Source of the DNA: Streptomyces xanthii
GTDB taxonomy: Bacteria > Actinomycetota > Actinomycetes > Streptomycetales > Streptomycetaceae
DNA: 64,000 nucleotides
Assembly (NCBI RefSeq): GCF_014621695.1
Contig: NZ_CP061281.1
Coordinates: 5,952,001-6,016,000, forward strand
Reading direction: 5' to 3'
In this document: positions 28,277-36,194 of the stretch, piece by piece
Position numbering within the stretch: the first letter of the stretch is position 1
Layout of the letters: every line of letters starts with the position of its first letter
The notes under the pieces: generated by a model
The model's input: the letters and a program-made list of their open reading frames with translations, nothing else
What the model was told of the DNA's origin: nothing
The model's database searches: none
Position numbers and translations under genes: made by a program

Positions 28277-28290
28277 TTTGGTATACCAAA
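28277..28290. promoter_or_regulatory. Probable GntR operator TTTGGTATACCAAA
   Basis: A perfect 14-bp palindrome, 94 bases upstream of the permease start and 107 bases from the gntR start. FCD-type GntR proteins commonly bind TGGTNTACCA-like sites, so this is the likely operator. It stands out because it is AT-rich in a very GC-rich context. Confidence 0.75.
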
Positions 28291-28304
28291 CCCCTTTCGC
28301 TGCG

Positions 28305-28368
28305 CGTCACAGCACTCTCCGCTCGTCACAGCACACCGCTCGTCACAGCACGCTGCTCGTCACAGCAC
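28305..28368 (+). repeat. Four direct repeats of CGTCACAGCAC in the permease leader
   Basis: CGTCACAGCAC occurs at 28305, 28324, 28341 and 28358, spaced 19, 17 and 17 bases. The array lies between the putative operator and the ribosome binding site (GGGAGG) of the NCS1 permease gene. It could be a regulator-binding array or a transcribed leader element; no function is established. Confidence 0.7.
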
Positions 28369-28383
28369 TCTGGGAGGTACCCC

Positions 28384-29868
28384 ATGCCCGTGGCCGAACC
28401 CACGCCCACGCAGGCCGCCGCCTTCACTCCCGACCCGCGCCTGGTCAACGAGGACCTCGCGCCCGCCGCGGAGCGCAAATGGAAGGTCTACGACCTCTTC
28501 GCCCTGTGGATGTCCGACGTCCACAACCTCGGCAACTACACCTTCGCGGCAGGCCTGTTGGTCCTCGGCCTCAACGCCTGGCAGGTCTTCAGCGCGCTGC
28601 TCATCGGCTTCGTCCTCATCTACGCCGGCTGCAACGCGATGGGCCGTATCGGTCAGCGGCACGGCGTCCCGTTCCCCGTCGTCAGCCGCATCAGCTTCGG
28701 CGTCTGGGGCGCGAACATCCCCGCTCTGATCAGGGCCGTCATCGCCATCATGTGGTACGGAATCCAGACCTATCTGGCCTCCGTCGCCGTCAACGTGATG
28801 GTGCTCGCCGCCTTCCCCGGGATGAAGTCCTGGACCGAGCACTCCTTCCTCGGCCTGCACGCCCTGGGCTGGGCGTCCTTCCTCGCGCTGTGGCTCGTGC
28901 AGTCGCTGATCATCACGCGCGGCATGGAGTCCGTCCGCAAGTTCCAGGACTTCTGCGGACCCGCGATCTGGATCGTGATGCTCGCGCTCGCCGTCTGGAT
29001 CTGGGCCAAAGCCGGCTGGACCATCTCGCTGACCACCACCCCGCACCCCGTCTCCTCCGGCGAGCAGTTCCGCCAGTGGTTCGGCGCGATCGGCCTGATC
29101 CTCGCCACGTACGGCACGCTGATGCTCAACTTCTGCGACTTCTCCCGCTTCGCGCCCGACTACAGGACCGTGCGGCGCGGCAACTTCTGGGGCCTGCCCA
29201 TCAACTCCACGGCGTTCGTGGTCCTTTCCGTCGTCGTCACCGCGGGCAGCGTCGAGGTCTTCGGCGAGGCGATCACCGACCCGGCGCTCCTCGTCGCCCG
29301 CATCGGCAACACCTGGGTCCTCGTCTTCGGCGCGCTGACCTTCGCCGTCGCCACCATGGGCGTCAACATCGTCGCCAACTTCGTCTCGCCCGCCTACGAC
29401 CTGGCGAACGTCTGGCCGCAGAAGATCAGCTTCAAGGTCGGCGGCGCGATCTCGACGGTCCTCGCCCTCGTCGTCACGCCGTGGAACCTCTACTCCAACC
29501 CGACCGTCGTGAACTACTTCCTCGGCGGCCTCGGGGCCTTCCTCGGCCCGCTGTTCGGCATCATCATGCTCGACTACTTCTGGGTGAAGCGCGGCCGCAT
29601 CGACGACCGCGCCCTCTTCGACGCGACGCCCGGCTCCCGCTACCACTACCGCGGCGGCGTCAACCCGAAGGCCCTGGCCGCCTTCGTCCCCTCCGCCGGC
29701 CTCGCCGTGGTCCTCGCCCTCGTCCCGTACTTCGACTCGGTCGCCGCGTACTCCTGGTTCATCGGCACTGCCGTCTCGGCGCTCCTCTACGGGTTGATCT
29801 GCCGCGCGGAGCGAGCGGAGTCGGCGTCGGCGGAGCCGGTGGACCCGGCGGACGCGGTCGAGGTCTGA
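28384..29868 (+). CDS. NCS1 family nucleobase/hydantoin/allantoin permease
   Basis: A 494-residue, 12-helix symporter of the nucleobase:cation symporter-1 family. Helix 1 and 3 motifs HNLGNYTFAAGLLVLGLNAW, PFPVVSRISFGVWGANIPAL and IMWYGIQTYLASVAVNVMVL match the Mhp1 hydantoin transporter and its allantoin and cytosine relatives, including the Trp of the substrate site. NFCDFSRFAPDYRTVRRGNF and GPLFGIIMLDYFWVKRGR complete the core. The substrate is not decided. The ATG at 28384 has GGGAGG at six bases. It is divergent from a GntR gene, with an operator-like palindrome in the gap. Confidence 0.87.
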   Translation: MPVAEPTPTQAAAFTPDPRLVNEDLAPAAERKWKVYDLFALWMSDVHNLGNYTFAAGLLVLGLNAWQVFSALLIGFVLIYAGCNAMGRIGQRHGVPFPVVSRISFGVWGANIPALIRAVIAIMWYGIQTYLASVAVNVMVLAAFPGMKSWTEHSFLGLHALGWASFLALWLVQSLIITRGMESVRKFQDFCGPAIWIVMLALAVWIWAKAGWTISLTTTPHPVSSGEQFRQWFGAIGLILATYGTLMLNFCDFSRFAPDYRTVRRGNFWGLPINSTAFVVLSVVVTAGSVEVFGEAITDPALLVARIGNTWVLVFGALTFAVATMGVNIVANFVSPAYDLANVWPQKISFKVGGAISTVLALVVTPWNLYSNPTVVNYFLGGLGAFLGPLFGIIMLDYFWVKRGRIDDRALFDATPGSRYHYRGGVNPKALAAFVPSAGLAVVLALVPYFDSVAAYSWFIGTAVSALLYGLICRAERAESASAEPVDPADAVEV

Positions 29869-29997
29869 ACTCGCAGGCTCGCAGGCTCGCCGGAGCGGCC
29901 CCCGGCCGCAGTGACGCGCGCCGCCGAACGGGTGCACCTTTCTGCGCCGGGGCCCTCGGGACACCCGGCGCGGGCGGGGTCCGAGCATCATCCGGCC

Positions 29998-31008
29998 ATG
30001 GCCAAGTCCTCGCGCCCGGTACTGGGCGTTCTGCTGGCGGCGCTGCTGAGTCTCGCCCCGGCCGCGGCCGGGCACGGGGCCCGGGCCGGTGCCGTCTTCT
30101 GGGTCGACCCGGACAGCGCGGCGGCCCGCCAGGCCGCCGCGTACCGTGCCCAGGACCGCACCGCCGACGCCGAACTCGTCGACCGCATCGCCGGCCGCCC
30201 CCAGGCGGTCTGGCTGGGCGGGACCGATCCCGGCCCCACCGCCCGCGCCGTCACCGAGGCGGCCGCCCGCGCGGGCCGCACCGCCGTCCTGGTCGCCTAC
30301 CACATCCCGCACCGCGACTGCGGTTCCTACTCCGCGGGCGGCGCCCCCGACGCCGCCGCCTACCGCGCCTACATCGACTCCCTCGCCTCCGGCCTCGGCA
30401 GCGGCGGCGCCTACGTCGTCGTGGAGCCCGACGCCGTCGCCTCGGCCGTCGCCGGCTGCCCCGGCGCCGACACCGAGGAGCGCTACGCCCTCCTGTCCTA
30501 CGCGGTCCAGCGCCTCGCCGCCCGCCCCGGCACCCGCGTCTACCTCGACGCCGGCAACGCGGGCTGGATCCCCGACCCCGCCCGCCTGGTCGACCCCCTG
30601 CGCCGCTCGGGCGTCGCCGCGGCCACCGGCATCGCCCTGAACGTCGCCAACTACCGCACGAACGCCGAGACGTCCGCCTACGGCCACCGGCTCCTCGCCG
30701 CGCTCGGCGGCACCCCGCACTTCGTCATCGACAGCAGCCGCAACGGCAACGGCCCCTACGAAGGCACCGACGCCTGGTGCAACCCGCCCGGCCGCGCCCT
30801 CGGCACCCCGCCCACCACCGGGACGGCGGACCCCGCCCTCGACGCCTACCTCTGGATCAAGCGGCCCGGCGAGTCCGACGGGACCTGCCGCGGCGGGCCC
30901 CCGGCGGGCCAGTGGTGGGAGAGCGGCGCGCTGGAACTGGCCCGCAACAGCACGCCCCGGCTCACGGGCGCGCCGGCCCCTGGCGGTTCAGTGCCCCGCG
31001 CAGCGTGA
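29998..31008 (+). CDS. Secreted glycoside hydrolase family 6 (endoglucanase/cellobiohydrolase type)
   Basis: A 336-residue exported beta-1,4-glucan hydrolase. The signal peptide runs to about residue 29 (LLAALLSLAPAAAGHGARAG). The GH6 core includes AVLVAYHIPHRDCGSYSAGG with the Asp near the active site, GAYVVVEPDAVASAVAGCPG with the catalytic-acid Asp, TRVYLDAGNAGWIP, GIALNVANYRTNAE, HFVIDSSRNGNGPY and DAYLWIKRPGESDGTC. Only a catalytic domain is present, with no carbohydrate-binding module. The 3' end overlaps the convergent membrane protein gene by 47 bases. The ribosome binding site is weak; the ATG is chosen because it precedes the signal peptide. Confidence 0.88.
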   Translation: MAKSSRPVLGVLLAALLSLAPAAAGHGARAGAVFWVDPDSAAARQAAAYRAQDRTADAELVDRIAGRPQAVWLGGTDPGPTARAVTEAAARAGRTAVLVAYHIPHRDCGSYSAGGAPDAAAYRAYIDSLASGLGSGGAYVVVEPDAVASAVAGCPGADTEERYALLSYAVQRLAARPGTRVYLDAGNAGWIPDPARLVDPLRRSGVAAATGIALNVANYRTNAETSAYGHRLLAALGGTPHFVIDSSRNGNGPYEGTDAWCNPPGRALGTPPTTGTADPALDAYLWIKRPGESDGTCRGGPPAGQWWESGALELARNSTPRLTGAPAPGGSVPRAA

Positions 31009-31762
31009 TGCCGAAGTGCGTGCGCAGCCGTCTCAGCTCCCACCAGGACAGGGCCGTCACCGACAGCGGGGGGCCGACCAGGAACAGGATCCGTACCGGC
31101 AGCGGCGCGGCGACCGGCGCGTCGTCGAGCACCTGCACGCCGAACATGGCCCACACCAGCAGCGGGGACAGCAGCGGCGGCAGCACCTCGTGCACGTCGG
31201 CGGTGCGGAACGCGTGGTGGACGCAGAGCACGCACGCGGTGAGCGCGAACGGCAGAGCGAACAGGACGAGCGGCAGCCCGGCGATCAGGAACACGTAGTA
31301 CAGCGGCCCGTCCAGCGCCACGCCCCCGTTCGTCAACGAGGGCAGCGCCAGGGCGAGTACGGCCGCGAGCAGTGCCGCGAAGCCGCGCAGCGGACCGCTC
31401 AGCCGTCGCAGGTACACGCCCCTCAGCGGCGGACGCGCGGCGGCCACGAACACCGCGAGCGCCAGTGGCCCCGCCACCACGAGGACCCCCGTGCTCAGCA
31501 GCGTCTCCGCGAACTTGTCCATCGCGAACGAACCGACCGACTGGCGCATCGGGTACGCGTACACGAGCCAGAGCGTCGCCACGATCCCGATGGCCGTGCG
31601 GGCGATCTGGGCCGATTCGATGGCACCGTCGGTCACCCGGTCCGGGCGGGCCGGCCGGAAGACGCGGCCCGCGAGGACGAACGGCGCCGCCAGACACCCG
31701 GGCCGCCGCCCGGACCGCGCGGCGGGGTGCCGGGCACTCGGCCCGCGCAAGGTCGAACTCAT
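30962..31762 (-). CDS. Polytopic membrane protein, unknown function
   Basis: A 266-residue protein with about five membrane helices (near 58-75, 95-118, 130-150, 160-195 and 205-240). Segments such as ALPSLTNGGVALDGPLYYVF and LSPLLVWAMFGVQVLDDAPV recur in Streptomyces hypothetical membrane proteins. I do not recognise a family. The ATG at 31762 has GGGGGA nine bases upstream; the longer in-frame start at 31831 is unsupported. Its 3' end overlaps the GH6 gene by 47 bases in the opposite direction. Confidence 0.65.
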   Translation of the reverse strand: MSSTLRGPSARHPAARSGRRPGCLAAPFVLAGRVFRPARPDRVTDGAIESAQIARTAIGIVATLWLVYAYPMRQSVGSFAMDKFAETLLSTGVLVVAGPLALAVFVAAARPPLRGVYLRRLSGPLRGFAALLAAVLALALPSLTNGGVALDGPLYYVFLIAGLPLVLFALPFALTACVLCVHHAFRTADVHEVLPPLLSPLLVWAMFGVQVLDDAPVAAPLPVRILFLVGPPLSVTALSWWELRRLRTHFGITLRGALNRQGPARP

Positions 31763-31867
31763 GGCTGCGCATCCCCCGTGGATGTGGATCATGTGTGGAA
31801 CTGCGGCCACCGTACAGCGGGGTACTGACAACCGACCGGCGGCGAACTCCCGCTACGGTGCTGTCCC

Positions 31868-32656
31868 ATGGACCCCGAGACCACCGAGAGCGCCCTCGAC
31901 CAGGACGCCGCCTTCCTCGACTCCCTCGCCGACCGCCTCGCCGCCCTGCCGCACGTCCACGCCGTCGCGCTCGGCGGATCGCGGGCCCAGGGCACGCACA
32001 AGGAGTCCAGCGACTGGGACCTCGCCGTGTACTACCGGGGCCCCTTCGACCCGCAGGACCTGAGGGACCTCGGCTGGGAGGGCGAGGCATCCGAGATCGG
32101 CGGCTGGGGCGGCGGCGTGTTCAACGGCGGCGCCTGGCTCGTCGTCGACGGGCGGCGGGTCGACGTGCACTACCGCGACCTCGACGAGGTCGAGCACGAG
32201 GTGAAGGAGGCCGAGGCGGGCCGGTTCCGCTGGGAGCCGCTCATGTTCCACCTCGCCGGCATCCCCAGCTACCTCGTCGTCGCCGAACTCGCCCTCAACC
32301 GTGTCCTGCGCGGCACGGTTCCCGCGGTCGACCGGTATCCGGCGGCGCTGCGCGAGGCCGCCGCCGGGGAATGGTGGGGCAAGGCCGCCATGACACTCGC
32401 GTACGCGCGCGCGGGGAACGTGCCGAACGGCGGCCGCGCCGAGGTCCTCGGCGCCGTGAGCGTCGCCGCGATGCAGGCCGCGCACGCCGTGCTCGCCGCG
32501 CGCGGGGAATGGGTCACCAACGAGAAGCGGCTGCTGGCCCGCGCCGGACTGCGGGGCATCGACGACGTCCTCGCCGAGCCCGACCCGGGCCGACTCGTCG
32601 ACCGGGCACAGGAGTTGCTGGAGGGTGTCGTGCGCGCGGTACGCGGTCAGGGCTGA
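31868..32656 (+). CDS. Nucleotidyltransferase-domain protein
   Basis: A 262-residue protein with a Pol-beta-like nucleotidyltransferase domain. The signature GGSRAQGTHKESSDWDLAVY (residues about 37-56) holds the GS motif and two metal-binding Asp residues, and RRVDVHYRDLDEVE supplies the third. The C-terminal half (YLVVAELALNRVLRG, WWGKAAMTLAYARAGN) is helical, as in antibiotic and antitoxin-type transferases. Donor and acceptor are unknown. It is a stand-alone gene with no adjacent HEPN partner, so a toxin-antitoxin role is not supported. It is convergent with the next gene, overlapping it by 10 bases. Confidence 0.82.
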   Translation: MDPETTESALDQDAAFLDSLADRLAALPHVHAVALGGSRAQGTHKESSDWDLAVYYRGPFDPQDLRDLGWEGEASEIGGWGGGVFNGGAWLVVDGRRVDVHYRDLDEVEHEVKEAEAGRFRWEPLMFHLAGIPSYLVVAELALNRVLRGTVPAVDRYPAALREAAAGEWWGKAAMTLAYARAGNVPNGGRAEVLGAVSVAAMQAAHAVLAARGEWVTNEKRLLARAGLRGIDDVLAEPDPGRLVDRAQELLEGVVRAVRGQG

Positions 32657-33186
32657 GCGCCGCCGAGCCGGTACGCGCGGACGTCCCGCCAGCCGGTCCC
32701 GGGGCCGTCCGTCACGATCAGCCGGACCTCCTCGACCCGGGTCCGGACGGGCAGGGCCGCGGTGAAGTCGCGAGCGGGCAGCGCGTCCGTACCGTCTCCG
32801 CTCGCCAGCGTGAGATGCGGGTCGAGGCCCTCGTGCCCGAAGACACCGCGATAGGGGACGGCCTCCGGCCACAGATCGCGGACCGCCTTCGTCAGGGCGC
32901 GCAGCGGATCGTCCGGTTCCGGCGGCAGGTACAGGACGCCCGGCCAGCGGCGCGTCTCGCGGAAGGTCAGGGTGAAGGGGCGCACGGAGGCGAAGAGGGC
33001 GGCCAGTCGCGCGTCCGGCGCGCCGGTGAGGCGGGGGAGCGGCAGGAACGGGTAGAGCACCGTGACGTGCGCCCGGGACGGGGTGCGCACCAGCGCGTCC
33101 GCCTCCGGGACGTGGATCGTCAGGGCGGTGTCGCCCGCGACGTCCGGCCATCCGCCGTCGTCCGGTTCCGTGTCGTCCCTGGTCAC
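32647..33186 (-). CDS. 2'-5' RNA ligase superfamily (2H phosphoesterase) protein
   Basis: A 179-residue protein with the two His-x-Thr motifs of the 2H phosphoesterase fold: HVTVLYPFLPLPRL near residue 40 and DPHLTLASGDG near 122. Such enzymes open 2',3'-cyclic phosphates or ligate RNA with 2'-5' bonds. The biological substrate is unknown. The start is a GTG at 33186. It is convergent with the nucleotidyltransferase gene (10-base overlap), and a strong hairpin separates it from the protease gene. Confidence 0.82.
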   Translation of the reverse strand: MTRDDTEPDDGGWPDVAGDTALTIHVPEADALVRTPSRAHVTVLYPFLPLPRLTGAPDARLAALFASVRPFTLTFRETRRWPGVLYLPPEPDDPLRALTKAVRDLWPEAVPYRGVFGHEGLDPHLTLASGDGTDALPARDFTAALPVRTRVEEVRLIVTDGPGTGWRDVRAYRLGGAQP

Positions 33187-33214
33187 GCGCCCAGTGTCAC
33201 ACCGGTGCCGGAGA

Positions 33215-33255
33215 CCCGTCCCCGCGCCCCCTGTGGGGCGGGGCGCGAGGACGGG
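33215..33255 (-). terminator. Hairpin downstream of the protease gene
   Basis: CCCGTCC (33215) pairs with GGACGGG (ending 33255) and the inner CCGCGCCCC with GGGGCGCG. This makes a long GC stem just after the protease stop and just before the 2H phosphoesterase gene start on the same strand. No T-run is seen. Confidence 0.55.
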
Positions 33256-33264
33256 CCGGTCAGG

Positions 33265-34116
33265 TCACGGCTTGGGCAGGGCGCAGCCCGGAGCCGACAG
33301 GTCGATCTTGTTGCCCGTGCCGACGCAGGGCACGATCCCGTACGTCTGCTGGGCGTAGTTGATGCCCTGGCGCACGGTCACCTGGCCGTTCTCGTCCACC
33401 TCGCACGGGTTGTTGTCCGTGCACTCCTCACCGCTCTCGTTGCCGGTGTTGTTGACCGCGACGACCTTGCCGGTCGCCTGGTCGAGCACCGGGGAGCCGG
33501 AGGTGCCGCCGATCGTGTCGCAGGCCGAGGTGTAGCGGACCGAGTCCTTCCAGGTCCATTCGCCCTCCTTGAGCCGGTAGGCGAAGCCGTCGATCGAGCA
33601 GTTGTAGATCTTCTTCCAGTAGCCCGAGACGACGCTGATCGCCGTGCCCTGGGTGGGGTGGTCCGCGGACAGCTCCAGGGCCTTGATGCCGTAGGAGCTC
33701 TCTATCTGCTGGTAGGTGCTGGTGAGTTCGTACAGCGAGACGTCCGTGTCGGTCATCGTCCCGTACGCGACCTTGCTCGCGCGCAGCGTCGCGACCTTGC
33801 TGCCCGACGAGTTGAGCAGGCTGAAGCTGCGGGTCGAGGGCTGGTCGACGACGACCTCGCCAGGGCCGGGGAAACCGGACTCCAGGCAGTGGCCGTTGGA
33901 CATCACCAGGGCCGGGTCGGTCGGCTGCGAGTTCGGCACCCGCACGACCGAGCCGGAACAGTTGCTGAGCGCCACCGTGCCGGCGAAGCTGACGGCCCTG
34001 GGCTTGACCTTCGCCGTGTGCTGGGACGTTGCGGTGTCGCCGAGGGCCGTGGCCGGGGCGGCGGTCGCGCCCAGCAGGAGCACGCCGAAGAGCGCGCCGA
34101 CGAGAGACTTCTTCAT
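33265..34116 (-). CDS. Secreted trypsin-like serine protease
   Basis: A 283-residue exported protease. The signal peptide is MKKSLVGALFGVLLLGATAA with cleavage near residue 25. The chymotrypsin-fold triad is visible as His76 (VMSNGHC), Asp125 (TDTDVSLYEL) and Ser208 (TIGGTSGSPV). Cys53/Cys77, Cys173/Cys199 and later Cys pairs are consistent with disulfides. The C-terminal segment SGEECTDNNPCEVDENGQ contains an extra acidic, Cys-bearing loop that could bind calcium. Targets are unknown. The ATG has GGAGAGGA upstream. It is divergent from the DUF899 gene across 226 bases that are AT-richer than average (CGGAAAAAAACTTCG near 34260). Confidence 0.88.
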   Translation of the reverse strand: MKKSLVGALFGVLLLGATAAPATALGDTATSQHTAKVKPRAVSFAGTVALSNCSGSVVRVPNSQPTDPALVMSNGHCLESGFPGPGEVVVDQPSTRSFSLLNSSGSKVATLRASKVAYGTMTDTDVSLYELTSTYQQIESSYGIKALELSADHPTQGTAISVVSGYWKKIYNCSIDGFAYRLKEGEWTWKDSVRYTSACDTIGGTSGSPVLDQATGKVVAVNNTGNESGEECTDNNPCEVDENGQVTVRQGINYAQQTYGIVPCVGTGNKIDLSAPGCALPKP

Positions 34117-34342
34117 AGTGGGGGGTTCCTCTCCCGAGGTGAGAGTGGTGCACCGAGCGCCATGTTTGGCATGAGCATTGTGATGGTGTCGGGCTCAGCG
34201 GACAACAGTGCACCCTCAGCGAACATTCGGGGAACCCCCGAGAACCCCACGAGAATTGACGGAAAAAAACTTCGGCGGCAGCGATGAGTTCCGCGCACAC
34301 CCCCGGTCACACCTCCCAGAGACCCCGATCCGAGGAGGAACC

Positions 34343-35032
34343 ATGGGGCTGCCGAAGGTGGTCACGCACGAGGAGTGGCGCGCCGCCCGCGAGGAACTGC
34401 TCGCACTGGAGAAGGCGGCGACCCGGGCGCGCGACGCACTGAACGCGCGACGGCGCGAGCTGCCCATGGTCGAGATCGACAAGCTGTACGTCTTCGAGGG
34501 GCCGGACGGCAAGGCCGAGCTGCTCGACCTGTTCGAGGGCCGGACCCAACTCGTCGTCTACCACTTCATGTTCGCGCCCGAGTGGGAGGCCGGCTGCCCC
34601 AGCTGCTCCGGATTCCTCGACCAGATCGGGCACCTGGCGCACCTGCGGGCCCGCGGCACCGCCTTCGCGGCCGTCTCCCGCGCCCCGTTCACCAAGATCC
34701 TGCCGTTCAAGGCCCGCATGGGCTGGACGGTGCCCTGGTACTCCTCGAACCTCAGCGACTTCAACCAGGACTTCGGCACCACCGTGGAGGTCGGCGGCTG
34801 CCTCCAGGAGCGCCCCGCGATCAGCTGCTTCCTGCGCGACGGCGAGCGGGTCTTCCACACGTACTCGACGTTCGACCGCGGCCTTGACGGCATCGGTTTC
34901 ACCACGAACCTGCTGGACCTCACCGCACTCGGGCGGCAGGAGGAGTGGGAGCTGCCCGCGGGGCGGTCCTCGGCGCTCGGCGCCCCCGCGGGCAGCGCGG
35001 CGGTGCGCTACCACGACGAGTACGTCGACTGA
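34343..35032 (+). CDS. DUF899 family thioredoxin-like protein
   Basis: A 229-residue protein of the DUF899 group, which has a thioredoxin-like fold. Hallmarks are VVTHEEWRAAREELLALEKA, LPMVEIDKLYVFEGPDGKAE, LVVYHFMFAPEWEAGCPSCS (with a CPSC pair), GWTVPWYSSNLSDFNQDFGT and VFHTYSTFDRGLD. Reductase or peroxidase activity is a guess from the fold. The ATG at 34343 has GAGGAGGA at about five bases. A 15-base motif shared with the doxX upstream region lies 49 bases before the start. Confidence 0.85.
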   Translation: MGLPKVVTHEEWRAAREELLALEKAATRARDALNARRRELPMVEIDKLYVFEGPDGKAELLDLFEGRTQLVVYHFMFAPEWEAGCPSCSGFLDQIGHLAHLRARGTAFAAVSRAPFTKILPFKARMGWTVPWYSSNLSDFNQDFGTTVEVGGCLQERPAISCFLRDGERVFHTYSTFDRGLDGIGFTTNLLDLTALGRQEEWELPAGRSSALGAPAGSAAVRYHDEYVD

Positions 35033-35039
35033 CGCCCGC

Positions 35040-35477
35040 TCAGGCCGCCGAGCGGGACCAGGACGGCGTCGTCCCCGTCACCCGGCACAGGGCCAGGTAC
35101 AGCGGGATCGGCGGCGTGTACGGCACGGCCCCGTCGGGGCAGTGGATGAGCGCCGGTGTGCGCCGGGCGTCCGGCACCAGCGCGCCCGTCGTGTACCGGG
35201 CGGGCGCGGGCCACTCCAGGGCCACGTCCGAGTCCGAGGGCACGATCCACCACCAGTGCGCGCCGTCCGCGTAGACACAGCCCATGCGGGGCAGCCGGTG
35301 CGTCATCGCGCGGGCGAAGTCCTCGGGGACGGACACCGCGTCGCAGCCGAGCGGTGCCGTCATGCCGTCAGGAACGCCCAGGCGCAGGGTCGGTGGGACG
35401 GGGCTCGACATCGGCCGTCGCCGCGCGAGGCCGACCAGCGAGTCCAGGTGCATCGTCCTCGTCGTCAACACGCCCAT
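35040..35477 (-). CDS. Hypothetical protein, 145 residues
   Basis: A small protein with no recognised domain. RLPRMGCVYADGAHWWWIVP and DVALEWPAPARYTTGALVPD recur in Streptomyces proteins encoded near WhiJ-type clusters, which is how I know it as conserved. It is soluble and Pro-rich. The start at ATG 35477 has a weak GGGAA site; ATG 35411 is an alternative. It precedes (on the plus-strand map) the anti-sigma-like ATPase gene and lies on the same strand, so it may be the next gene of that transcript. Confidence 0.6.
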   Translation of the reverse strand: MGVLTTRTMHLDSLVGLARRRPMSSPVPPTLRLGVPDGMTAPLGCDAVSVPEDFARAMTHRLPRMGCVYADGAHWWWIVPSDSDVALEWPAPARYTTGALVPDARRTPALIHCPDGAVPYTPPIPLYLALCRVTGTTPSWSRSAA

Positions 35478-35590
35478 CCGTTCCCGCTCAGCACGCTCGT
35501 CGTTCTCCGCCGAACAGCTCGGGGCGGACGTTCACCAGCACGTTCAGGCCGTCCGCGCAGCCGTTGAAGCCGGCTGCGCGCAGTGGCCGT

Positions 35591-36142
35591 TCACCAGGAC
35601 CACTCGGCGGGGCCGGAGGCCTCCGGCATCGGGCCCGCGGCGGCGCCCTGCCCTCCGTCGCGCGGCAGTTCGGCCCATACGACCAGGCCCGGCCCGGTCT
35701 CCTGAGCGCCCCACGCGCTGGAGACCGCGGCCACGAGAAGAAGCCCCCTGCCGTGCTCCTCCTCGGGTGCGACACGGCCCGCCGGAGCGGTGTCGCCGGG
35801 CATCCGGCCCTCGTCGCGCACGGCTATCCGCACGCGCTCGCCCGCGTCGTCGCACAGCTCGTGCAGCTCGCAGTGGATCCGGCGGCTGGCGGTGTGCACG
35901 ATCGCGTTCGTGACCAGTTCGGACACGACGAGAGCCGCCGCGTCGCAGGTGTCCTCGCACGCGCCCCATCCCGTGAGATGGGCACGCGTCATGCGCCGGG
36001 CCTGTGCGGCGGAGCCCGGGTGGGGAGCCAGTTCGAAGCTGCTGCGGCGGGCCGGTGGCCCGAACGGCGTACCGGAAAGGTCACCGAGCGTAGCTTCGCG
36101 GGCTGCTGTTCCTAAAGGCGCGGACGGAGTCACGCTTGCCAC
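35591..36142 (-). CDS. Anti-sigma-like HATPase (AbaA/WhiJ-cluster type) with a TTA codon
   Basis: A 183-residue GHKL ATPase of the RsbW/SpoIIAB type. The N-box is ALVVSELVTNAIVHTA (about 85-100) and the G1/G2 region is DEGRMPG and HGRGLLLVAAVSSAWG. Such proteins bind sigma factors or their antagonists. Leu10 is encoded by TTA (36115-36113), the only TTA codon I found in any coding region of the window, so translation may depend on bldA tRNA. The start at GTG 36142 has GGGGAG only three bases upstream; a GTG at 36133 keeps the TTA at codon 7. It is divergent from the XRE-DUF5753 gene. Confidence 0.82.
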   Translation of the reverse strand: MASVTPSAPLGTAAREATLGDLSGTPFGPPARRSSFELAPHPGSAAQARRMTRAHLTGWGACEDTCDAAALVVSELVTNAIVHTASRRIHCELHELCDDAGERVRIAVRDEGRMPGDTAPAGRVAPEEEHGRGLLLVAAVSSAWGAQETGPGLVVWAELPRDGGQGAAAGPMPEASGPAEWSW

Positions 36143-36173
36143 TATCTCCCCGTCGTGAACACTTGGCAAGAGC

Positions 36174-36194
36174 CACTCTGAAAAGTGCAGAGTG
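36174..36194. promoter_or_regulatory. Inverted repeat CACTCTG-N7-CAGAGTG
   Basis: Two 7-bp arms (36174-36180 and 36188-36194) around AAAAGTG, 32 bases upstream of the ATPase gene. It is a candidate binding site for the adjacent XRE regulator. Confidence 0.45.

Noticed and set aside
28209..31298. Very long plus-strand frame across the permease and GH6 genes
   Set aside because: Arg/Pro-rich shadow of the two real genes in another frame; no motifs and it crosses both gene boundaries.
31868..32656. MNT/HEPN toxin-antitoxin pair
   Set aside because: The nucleotidyltransferase is 262 residues, larger than MNT antitoxins, and no HEPN gene is adjacent.
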